A DNA stretch of 64,000 nucleotides, taken from Opitutaceae bacterium. GTDB taxonomy: Bacteria; Verrucomicrobiota; Verrucomicrobiia; Opitutales; Opitutaceae. The notes beneath the pieces are model-generated. The model did not search any database. It saw nothing but the letters and a program-made list of their open reading frames with translations, and was not told where the DNA came from. Where the stretch lies: NCBI GenBank assembly GCA_028280945.1, contig JANQKV010000056.1, positions 16,969-80,968 of the forward strand, in the 5' to 3' direction. Position 1 is the first letter of the stretch; each line of letters opens with the position of its first letter. The position numbers were made by a program, and so were the translations under genes. Positions 54,767 to 61,666 of the stretch are shown here, piece by piece.

Positions 54767-55267
54767 TCAGCGCTGTAGAAACGCAAAGCGGCTGGTGGGG
54801 CGGCGCATGCCAATCGCGTTGCAGGTGTGTTCGATCATCTCGTCTTCGTAACCACAAAAATCCAATACGCGGGTGAGAAAGCGCCGCTTGGTGGGTGTAT
54901 CAATGTTCATGATTGCCCAATAGGGCGTGCCCGGAATCTGACGCGCCTGATTGTGGCGGCTCTGCTCCAAAATCTCCTCGCGCGACATCGAAAGGTGGCG
55001 ACGCCCCCGGGTGATGGAGAGGATGTATTCGCGAAAGTCGGCCGGATGCTGGTTCGCCACCCACCTCAGGATGGCCAGATACTTGTCGGCGTCTTTGTGC
55101 AGGCTACGAAAGTCGGATGAGCCAAGATAGGCCAGGAGGGGATGATCGATTGATGAAGGACTTACATTGAGCAGTCGCGCCAACACATCGTTGGGCTGCT
55201 GATTGAAGTCGGTGGTCAGTTTTTTAAGTGCCGCGTAGACGTCATCGGAAACTTCAATCTTCTTCAT
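54767..55267 (-). CDS. seqA: SeqA-like negative regulator of replication initiation
   Basis: 166 residues from Met at 55267; the ORF track runs 92 codons further up. The N-terminus 'MKKIEVSDDVYAALKKLTTD' with 'PNDVLARLLNV' matches the SeqA ribbon-helix-helix multimerisation domain (E. coli begins MKTIEVDDELY). The C-terminal domain has 'LSITRGRRHLSM' and 'QIPGTPYWAIMNIDTPTKRR', then 'EMIEHTCNAIG', closely matching the hemimethylated-GATC-binding domain ('HVPGTPYWVITNTNTGRK'). The second Asn of the TNTN loop is Asp here. A perfect 24-bp palindrome lies 4 nt upstream of the start. SeqA binds hemimethylated GATC and delays re-initiation; a Dam methylase would be needed and none is in the window. 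Confidence 0.85.
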   Translation of the reverse strand: MKKIEVSDDVYAALKKLTTDFNQQPNDVLARLLNVSPSSIDHPLLAYLGSSDFRSLHKDADKYLAILRWVANQHPADFREYILSITRGRRHLSMSREEILEQSRHNQARQIPGTPYWAIMNIDTPTKRRFLTRVLDFCGYEDEMIEHTCNAIGMRRPTSRFAFLQR

Positions 55268-55271
55268 TTTG

Positions 55272-55295
55272 ACAGTTTGAACCGGTTCAAACTGT
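55272..55295. promoter_or_regulatory. Perfect 24-bp palindrome before the seqA-like gene
   Basis: Centre TTTGAACCGGTTCAAA, extended by ACAG on the left and CTGT on the right, with exact two-fold symmetry over 24 bp. It lies 4 nt before the ATG (minus strand), where the ribosome-binding site would be. It is most likely an operator for a dimeric repressor, perhaps the RHH domain of the gene's own product or a LacI-type protein. It would also form a 5'-UTR hairpin covering the start region. An AT-rich 10-bp palindrome (TTAAATTTAA, 55306-55315) lies just upstream. Confidence 0.85.
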
Positions 55296-55355
55296 ATGGA
55301 AAGGTTTAAATTTAAGGCTCGAACTGGACAACAAACCACGTGCCTGTCCGCCGGT

Positions 55356-55565
55356 TTATCTGACCGGCGCCGCGGTGTCGGTTTCCCCGATCTTAAAGTC
55401 GGTAAAATCGTTACAAACGCCTTCGTAACGGCGGTCCTGTTTGTAGATCTGCAGGATCCGCGCGTGCTCAACATCGTCCGTCGGAAAGATCCGGGGAGAT
55501 TCCCCGGGAAGATAGATGGCGGTATAGGAGCGCCGCCGATCAACGAGACGCCGAATGATGAGCAT
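55356..55565 (-). CDS. Small hypothetical protein
   Basis: 69 residues from an ATG at 55565, lying between the oxygenase gene (78 nt upstream) and the seqA-like gene (88 nt downstream) on the same strand. The composition is protein-like ('SYTAIYLPGESPRIFPTDDV', 'ARILQIYKQDRRYEGVC') rather than Pro/Arg/Ser shadow, and the opposite-strand ORF across the region is less convincing. No family recognised. If it is not real, 55296-55643 is a 350-bp intergenic region. Confidence 0.5.
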   Translation of the reverse strand: MLIIRRLVDRRRSYTAIYLPGESPRIFPTDDVEHARILQIYKQDRRYEGVCNDFTDFKIGETDTAAPVR

Positions 55566-55643
55566 GCCGCAGGCTAAATCTCCGAGTTCAATTCACAAAT
55601 CGCTGCACCAGAAAACGCCGTAGGTGGAGTCTGTTTCACGGAA

Positions 55644-56261
55644 TCACCGCCAGCCGTAATTGAAACTGATGGAGATGCGCTCTTCGTTGCTTTGATTGGC
55701 CGGCACTTCGTGGCGCAGCCAGCTTTCGAAAAGCACTACGTTTCCGGCGACCGCCGGATAGGTCACAAACGTTTCGTTGATCGCCTGCACTTTGGATTTC
55801 CGCGGTGGTGCGGCCATAAACCGATCGAGCCGGGGATCTTCAAACTTGATCCCCGGGCACCCCTCCGGCGTGCGCACGTAGTAGGTGCCGCTGATGAAGG
55901 AGAGTGGATGCAGGTGCAGTCCGTGGGTGGTGTAGGGCGGCATCACGTTCACCCAGCAATCCGTCATGAACACCTCACGGCCCCGCAGATCAAAGTCCAG
56001 CGCCTTGGCGTAGGCCTTGACGTGGCGTGCGATTTTTTTCTCCAACTTTTCGAAGGTGGAGGAGAAGCGGTGCAACTCGTTCATCGAGGCGTAGCTGGTG
56101 TAGCCGCCCGGGTAGTTGGCCTCCGACCACTTGCGACCCGGCGCATCGAACGCTTCGAGTTGATCGCACTCCACCGCGAGTTCGTCGTTGATCCGTTCCA
56201 AGCCCTTGGCCTGCAGGGGCGCACAATAAACCGACGTGGCAAAGTGGACTTTGGTAGCCAT
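55644..56261 (-). CDS. 2OG-Fe(II) oxygenase (TIGR02466-type)
   Basis: 205 residues. The layout matches the small family of putative 2OG-Fe(II) oxygenases: 'YTSYASMNELHRFSSTFEKL', 'MTDCWVNVMPPYTTHGLHLHPLSFISGTYYVRTPEG' (first iron-ligand region), 'GIKFEDPR', and 'VLFESWLRHEVPANQSNEERISISFNY' (second His and the 2OG-binding Arg). Cytoplasmic; substrate unknown. It begins 5 nt after the PFP stop and is probably co-transcribed with it. Confidence 0.85.
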   Translation of the reverse strand: MATKVHFATSVYCAPLQAKGLERINDELAVECDQLEAFDAPGRKWSEANYPGGYTSYASMNELHRFSSTFEKLEKKIARHVKAYAKALDFDLRGREVFMTDCWVNVMPPYTTHGLHLHPLSFISGTYYVRTPEGCPGIKFEDPRLDRFMAAPPRKSKVQAINETFVTYPAVAGNVVLFESWLRHEVPANQSNEERISISFNYGWR

Positions 56262-56266
56262 CGCGC

Positions 56267-57505
56267 TCAGTGCGAAGTTTCAACGGTGGCACCGCGCGGT
56301 TGACCGAGATTGGCCAGAAGGTCGGTGAACCACGGAGTGGTGGGATCGAATGGTTTGCCACCCTTGATGCGGGGAAACTCGATCGCACGGAGTTCGCCCC
56401 CCTGATCCTCGTCGTGACCGATCACCCCGCTCTCGCGACGCAACGCGCAATCCACGGCAAGGTGTACGCAGTCCTTGATGAGGTCGAGGTCGGCCTGATT
56501 CGCCGGGGCGGCGCGGGAGAAGTAACCGCTCTTTTGCACCAATACCTTTTCCGCCCCTATCATGCTGGCGAATTGCTCGCCGAACCACTTGCCGGGATTG
56601 ACCGCGTCGAGTTTCACGTGGCCAAAGGCATCCCGCGGCACGTCCTGACCGGCGGCCTCCATTTCGGCGACGATGGCGTCAACCCCGGCTCCCTCGCTGA
56701 TGAAGAGGTTGATGTTGTCGGTGTGGTCCATCAAGGCGCTCAAACGGGCGGCTTCGGCTTCGAGGTCGAGCGCCATTTCCGGAATGTAGATGCCGTGAAT
56801 CGACAGGTTGTCAGGAGAAAGCCCGAGCCCGGGAACATAATCCTCCGACTCGATGAGGCTTTGGTAAGCCTGGGCGGTGGCGGCGGTCAGCCAGCCGCAG
56901 TTTCGCCCCATGACTTCATGGATGATGAGCATGCGCGGGTTGGCATTGTGCTCTGCCACGACGTTACGGAAGTAGCGGGCGCCCTGCTCGGCGGCGGTCC
57001 ATGCGCCGAGTGATTGGCGGATGGGGTAGACGTCGTTGTCGATCGTCTTGGGCAGACCAATCACGGTCAGGCCGTAGTCATTGTTGGCCAAGTAGGCCGC
57101 CAGGTCGGCGGCGGCGGTGTTGGTATCGTCGCCCCCGATGGTGTGCAGCACATCAACCCCGTCTTTCACGAGTTGGTCGGCCGCAACTTTCTGCGGGTCC
57201 TCACCGGGTTGGACCAGGCCACGTTTTTCGCAGTCAGCCCGATTAGTGAGTTTTACGCGGCTGTTGCCGATGGGGCTGCCGCCGTGGCGGTGAAGAATAC
57301 CGGCACCCTCGCGTTCGGCGGGACCCACCTCGTAGCTCTCTCCCTTGAGCAGGCCCTTGTAGCCACCGCGATAGGCGATGATCTCAATTTCCGAGGCGAG
57401 TTCCGTGTAACGTTCGATCAGTCCACCGACGGCGGAGCTGAGGCAGGGGGCGAGGCCGCCGGCAGTGAGCAAGGCGACTTTTCGAGGTGCAGTAGGGTCA
57501 GGCAT
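56267..57505 (-). CDS. pfp: Pyrophosphate-dependent phosphofructokinase
   Basis: 412 residues from Met at 57505 (MPDPTAPRKVALLTAGGLAP); the ORF track adds 14 codons. 'HTIGGDDTNTAAADLAAYL' carries the GGDD that blocks ATP and favours pyrophosphate, and 'IGLPKTIDNDVYPIRQSLGA' supplies the catalytic Asp and the Lys seen in PPi enzymes. 'IHEVMGRNCGWLT' is the F6P site. It interconverts fructose 6-phosphate and fructose 1,6-bisphosphate reversibly with PPi in the cytoplasm. It is between the histidine kinase (77 nt upstream) and the oxygenase. Confidence 0.94.
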   Translation of the reverse strand: MPDPTAPRKVALLTAGGLAPCLSSAVGGLIERYTELASEIEIIAYRGGYKGLLKGESYEVGPAEREGAGILHRHGGSPIGNSRVKLTNRADCEKRGLVQPGEDPQKVAADQLVKDGVDVLHTIGGDDTNTAAADLAAYLANNDYGLTVIGLPKTIDNDVYPIRQSLGAWTAAEQGARYFRNVVAEHNANPRMLIIHEVMGRNCGWLTAATAQAYQSLIESEDYVPGLGLSPDNLSIHGIYIPEMALDLEAEAARLSALMDHTDNINLFISEGAGVDAIVAEMEAAGQDVPRDAFGHVKLDAVNPGKWFGEQFASMIGAEKVLVQKSGYFSRAAPANQADLDLIKDCVHLAVDCALRRESGVIGHDEDQGGELRAIEFPRIKGGKPFDPTTPWFTDLLANLGQPRGATVETSH

Positions 57506-57582
57506 CTTGATTTGCGATTGGAGACGGACGTCGGAGAAAGCGACCACCGCAGCAAATCACTGACGCCAGCACAAGACTGGTC

Positions 57583-59370
57583 CTAGTCAATTTCGGCGCC
57601 AATCCAGCGATTAAGGCAGTTCTCGAGATCGGTCCGGCGGAGTGGCTTGGCGAGGACGGCCGAAAAACCGCTTTTCAGATAACGTTCCTGCTCCTCAGCC
57701 ATGATACTTGCGGTGACAGCAATGATGGGGAGGCGGTTGGTGGGCGGGTCTGCCCGCAGGATGCGTGTGGCTTCGATCCCATCCATGATGGGCATTTGCA
57801 CGTCCATCAGAATCAAATCCCAGCCACCCTCGCGGGCGCGCTCCACCGCATCGGCCCCGTTGCTCACGGCGACTGATTCATGGCCGAGCAGCTTGATCAT
57901 TTGCCTAAAGACAGCGTGGTTCACCCGGTCGTCGTCGGCGATGAGGATCCGACCCTTTTGTCCGGACCCGGAAGCAGCGGGTATGGTTGTGGGATCGACG
58001 GGAGGGTTGGAAAAAGAGCGAGTCGGGGTCTCGACCAGGTTGAGATCGACGATGAAGGAGAACTCCGATCCTTGGCCCGGGGAGCTCCTGACCTCTATCT
58101 CTCCGCCCATCGCCCGGACCAGATGCCGGGTAATGGCGAGGCCAAGGCCGGTGCCGCCGTAGCGGCGGGTGGTGGAGCTGTCGGCTTGAGAGAAGCGCTG
58201 AAACAGTCGTTCAACCGTCTCCTTGTCCATGCCGATACCGGTGTCCTTGATGGAAATCCCAATCGCCCGCTTCTTTGGATTCACCGAGGGTTCGTTGGTC
58301 AGGCGCAGAGAGACTTCACCCGTTTCGGTAAACTTGATCGCGTTGCCCAGCAGGTTGAGCACGCATTGGCGGAGTCGGAGAGGGTCGCCCATGAGGTATT
58401 CGGGGATGTCCTCCGCCACTTCGCTGCGGAGTTTGATTTTTTTGGCCTCGGCGGTGGGACCCAGCAACGCGGTGACCTCGTCGGCGATGGCGCGGGGAGC
58501 GAACTGCGTATGTTCAAACTTCAGTTTGCCGCTTTCAATTTTGGACAGATCGAGGATATCGTTGAGCAGGCGCAGGAGCACCTCGGCGGAACTGGAGGCA
58601 GTCTCAATCTGTTCGCGTTGCGTGGCTGTCAGCTTCGTGTTGCGCACGAGATCCAGCATGCCAATCACCCCGTTCATCGGAGTGCGGATTTCATGGCTCA
58701 TGACGGCGAGAAACTCACTTTTGGCCAAGTTGGCGGATTCGGCCTTTTCCTTGGACTCCTGCAAGGTGACGACCATGTCGTCGTTCTCGAAGTTCAGTCG
58801 GTAAAGCCGTTCCAGGTCACCATGGTGCTCCCGGGCCGTGTTGATGAGAAACACCGCGTAGAGCAGCGAACAGAAGGTCAGCGTGCCGCTTCCAACTTCA
58901 TCGAACGTCATGAAGCGTGCCAATGTCGGCCCGAGCGAACAGATGACATAAAGAACGTAACAGGGAAGAACCGAAGCGAGGGAGCGCGCGGCGCCGGCAT
59001 TCAGGCCGGCAATGACCAAAACACCCAAAACCCGGGGCAGCAGGTCGTCCGTGTCCAAAAACATCCACCCGGCGGCGCCCCAGCAGGCAGCGGACAGGCT
59101 TGAACCGACAATAAAAACTCCCCGCCAGAGGCCAATTTCTCCATGATCAGGATCGGACTTTTTGAAGGCAACCTGCAGGCCAACCCGGGCGAGGGTAACC
59201 CCGAAGACCGTGGCCATCCACGTCAGTAGCAGCGAGTGGTTTGTGTAATTCCAGATTCCAAAAGCAAACAGTCCGGCCAAAGCGAAATTCGAAAACAACC
59301 CGAAGCCGGCCGAGCGGTAAAGCAGGCGCGTCATCTCCGATTCGATTCGGGTGCGGATTCTCAGATGCAT
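57583..59370 (-). CDS. Hybrid sensor histidine kinase / response regulator
   Basis: 595 residues. Six or so membrane helices fill residues 20-180 with almost no periplasmic loops. A short coiled coil follows, then HisKA with His226 in '[20 protein letters not shown]', the HATPase domain with '[20 protein letters not shown]', 'KDTGIGM' and '[20 protein letters not shown]', and a C-terminal receiver with acidic 'IADDD' and Asp523 in '[13 protein letters not shown]'. No separate DNA-binding regulator is adjacent, so its output partner is elsewhere. The membrane sensor resembles MHYT- or MASE-like domains only in general form. Confidence 0.93.
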   Translation of the reverse strand: MHLRIRTRIESEMTRLLYRSAGFGLFSNFALAGLFAFGIWNYTNHSLLLTWMATVFGVTLARVGLQVAFKKSDPDHGEIGLWRGVFIVGSSLSAACWGAAGWMFLDTDDLLPRVLGVLVIAGLNAGAARSLASVLPCYVLYVICSLGPTLARFMTFDEVGSGTLTFCSLLYAVFLINTAREHHGDLERLYRLNFENDDMVVTLQESKEKAESANLAKSEFLAVMSHEIRTPMNGVIGMLDLVRNTKLTATQREQIETASSSAEVLLRLLNDILDLSKIESGKLKFEHTQFAPRAIADEVTALLGPTAEAKKIKLRSEVAEDIPEYLMGDPLRLRQCVLNLLGNAIKFTETGEVSLRLTNEPSVNPKKRAIGISIKDTGIGMDKETVERLFQRFSQADSSTTRRYGGTGLGLAITRHLVRAMGGEIEVRSSPGQGSEFSFIVDLNLVETPTRSFSNPPVDPTTIPAASGSGQKGRILIADDDRVNHAVFRQMIKLLGHESVAVSNGADAVERAREGGWDLILMDVQMPIMDGIEATRILRADPPTNRLPIIAVTASIMAEEQERYLKSGFSAVLAKPLRRTDLENCLNRWIGAEID

Positions 59371-59570
59371 TTGATATTCAGGATTTTGCTCGAAGCTTGG
59401 GGAGAAATCGGAGGGTTGCCAGCTTGAGATAGAGGATAAGGGGATTCGCTACGAGCTTGCAAACCGATGGCATCCTTCCTGCTCCTTGCAAACTATGCAT
59501 CTTTCTCATTCAACCGATAACAAAGCGGCTCAGTTGGCGGAGAGCTTTTTGAGGAGTCGGGAGGGTAACC
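59371..59570. promoter_or_regulatory. Divergent region between the histidine kinase and mpgS
   Basis: 200 bp with the promoters of both genes. The mpgS start is preceded by a good Shine-Dalgarno, gggaggg, 6 to 7 nt before the ATG. No operator was identified. Confidence 0.5.
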
Positions 59571-60782
59571 ATGCGGATTGAGTCTCCCCGAGAGTTTGAG
59601 CGGCTGGGTGCTCTGCGGGTTTATGGATTGCAAAAAGTATACGAGTTGGATGCGGGGCCGGAGACGCCGGAGAACGCATCTGATCGCGACGTGGTTCGCG
59701 TCGTGCCCACGGAGGCCTTGCATGCCATCGAAAGCGAAATGGCCATCGTCGTCCCTGTTCGCAATGAGCGGCTGAAGCTCATCGAGGGTGTCCTCGTGGG
59801 AATTCCCCACAACTGTCTCGTGATTGTTGTGTCCAACAGCCCGCGGGAGCCGATTGACAAGTTCTATCTGGAGGAGGAGGCGATCTCCAACTACGCACGC
59901 TTTACCCAGAAGAAGATTCTCGTCGTTCACCAAAAGGATCCGCACATCGCGGCGGCCTTCGCCGAAGCCGGCTACACCGATATCCTCGGTTCCGATGAAC
60001 TCGTGCGCAATGGCAAGGCCGAGGGCATGATCATGGGATCGCTGCTCGCCAAACTGATGGGCCGCAAATACGTCGGCTTTGTCGACAGCGACAATTACTT
60101 CCCGGGAGCGGTAAATGAATACGTCAAGGAATACGCCGCGGGATTCCACATCAACGGCGGCGATTTTTCCATGGTGCGCATCTCCTGGCACTCGAAGCCG
60201 AAGGTGGTGGAAAATTCCCTCTACTTCGCCAAATGGGGCCGCAGTTCCCGGCAGACCAATCAGGTGCTCAACCGGTTGCTGGGGCACCATTCGGGCTTCG
60301 AAACCGAAATCGTCAAAACCGGCAACGCGGGCGAACACGCCCTCTCCGTCGACCTGGCCATGGCGATCGATTATGCCACCGGCTACGCGGTCGAAACTTT
60401 CCACTACGTGCACATGCTGGAGAAGTATGGCGGACTGCTCGAAGGCGGCGAGTCGGCCAACGACATGCATCGGTTGGTCAAAATCAGCCAGATCGAATCC
60501 CGGAATCCCCACCTGCACGAGGTCAAAGGCGATGAACATGTCGACGACATGATCGCTGCCTCCCTCAGCACGATTTACCACTCCCGCCTTTGTCCGGAGT
60601 CGTTGCGGGCCGAGATCGAGGACGAGCTGAACCGCCGCAACTACCTCAAGGATGGCGAGCAGTTGGCACCGATGCGCATCTACAAGAGCCTCGATCGGAT
60701 GGACTTTGATGTCTTCACCGATCGGGCGGCCCCGGCTCTCAAGGTGGTAGGCGAGAAGTCGAAGAAGCCTGCGACGGTTTAA
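59571..60782 (+). CDS. mpgS: Mannosyl-3-phosphoglycerate synthase
   Basis: 403 residues, a GT55-family glycosyltransferase. 'ESEMAIVVPVRNERLKLIEG', 'NCLVIVVSNSPREPIDKFY', 'GKAEGMIMGSLLAKLMGRKYVGFVDSDNYFPGAVNEY' (metal-binding DSD) and 'NAGEHALSVDLAM' are characteristic. It transfers mannose from GDP-mannose to 3-phosphoglycerate, the first step to the compatible solute mannosylglycerate. It is followed 14 nt later by the matching phosphatase, so the two-gene pathway is complete. Regulation is likely osmotic, but no element is visible. Confidence 0.95.
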   Translation: MRIESPREFERLGALRVYGLQKVYELDAGPETPENASDRDVVRVVPTEALHAIESEMAIVVPVRNERLKLIEGVLVGIPHNCLVIVVSNSPREPIDKFYLEEEAISNYARFTQKKILVVHQKDPHIAAAFAEAGYTDILGSDELVRNGKAEGMIMGSLLAKLMGRKYVGFVDSDNYFPGAVNEYVKEYAAGFHINGGDFSMVRISWHSKPKVVENSLYFAKWGRSSRQTNQVLNRLLGHHSGFETEIVKTGNAGEHALSVDLAMAIDYATGYAVETFHYVHMLEKYGGLLEGGESANDMHRLVKISQIESRNPHLHEVKGDEHVDDMIAASLSTIYHSRLCPESLRAEIEDELNRRNYLKDGEQLAPMRIYKSLDRMDFDVFTDRAAPALKVVGEKSKKPATV

Positions 60783-60796
60783 GGAAACCAGAACGG

Positions 60797-61666
60797 ATGA
60801 GCCTGCCGTTTGATTTGGCTTCTCCCTGGTTGGTTTTCTCCGACCTGGATGGCACGTTGCTCGATTGGCAAACCTACTCGCCCGTCGTGGCGCGTCCCGC
60901 CCTGGCGCGATTGCGGGAACTGGGTGTGCCGGTGATTTTTTGTTCGTCCAAAACAGCGACAGAACAACGGGCCCTGCGCGAAAGCCTGCGCATCCGCTCG
61001 ATTCCCAGCATCGTGGAAAACGGGGCGGCGATCATCGTGCCCGATGCCGCCGGTTTGCCCACGGGAGATTGGGAACCGGCGCCGGGTGAACCAGGCAGGC
61101 GGGTGAAGGTTCTCGGCATGACGGTTGGGGAAGTGCGCCTGCGTCTTGATCGCGTGCGCGAGCGCACGGACCTACCGCTGCGGGGTTACCAGGAGATCGA
61201 CAACAAAACCCTTGCCGATTTGACGGGCTTGGAGCTGGCCGCCGCCGGTCGTGCGCGAACCCGTGATTACAGTGAAACGCTGGTGGATCAGCTTTCGCAT
61301 GAGGAATGGCAGCGTCTTGATGCCGAGTTTGCGCGCGAAGGCTTGGAGTGCCGCCATGGCGGCCGGTTTCGCACCGTGACGGGGGCCGGCACCGACAAAG
61401 GCCGCGCCGTGCGCGCCATCAGCGACCTCTATCGCCAGGCCTATGGGCGCGACGTGCACTCTGTGGGATTGGGCGACAGCGCCAACGACCTGCCCATGCT
61501 GGCGGCGGTGGATCGACCGTTTCTGGTCGCCCGCGAAGATGGCACCTGGGCCGATTTTGAACTGCCGCACCTGGAACGCATGCCGGGACGCGGCCCTCAC
61601 GGTTGGATCGAGGCGACCAACCACCTCCTGCACGAGGCGCATCGCGATGGTGTGCCGGTCGGTTAG
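60797..61666 (+). CDS. mpgP: Mannosyl-3-phosphoglycerate phosphatase
   Basis: 289 residues, a HAD-superfamily type IIB (Cof-like) phosphatase. 'LVFSDLDGTLLDWQTYSPVV' is motif I with the nucleophile Asp, 'VIFCSSKTATEQRALRESL' motif II, and 'GLGDSANDLPMLAAVDRPFLV' motif IV. The cap contains 'RDYSETLVDQ', as in MpgP. It removes the phosphate from mannosyl-3-phosphoglycerate to give mannosylglycerate, in the cytoplasm. 'aaggaaa' precedes the start. It overlaps the end of the convergent PEP-CTERM gene by 4 nt. Confidence 0.94.
   Translation: MSLPFDLASPWLVFSDLDGTLLDWQTYSPVVARPALARLRELGVPVIFCSSKTATEQRALRESLRIRSIPSIVENGAAIIVPDAAGLPTGDWEPAPGEPGRRVKVLGMTVGEVRLRLDRVRERTDLPLRGYQEIDNKTLADLTGLELAAAGRARTRDYSETLVDQLSHEEWQRLDAEFAREGLECRHGGRFRTVTGAGTDKGRAVRAISDLYRQAYGRDVHSVGLGDSANDLPMLAAVDRPFLVAREDGTWADFELPHLERMPGRGPHGWIEATNHLLHEAHRDGVPVG

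Noticed and set aside
55268-55543. N-terminal extension of the seqA-like ORF
   Set aside because: The extra 92 codons cross the palindrome and the small ORF in another frame, and the family start is MKKIEV-like.
57880-59103. 407-residue plus-strand ORF opposite the histidine kinase
   Set aside because: Antisense shadow; the minus-strand kinase has every expected box.
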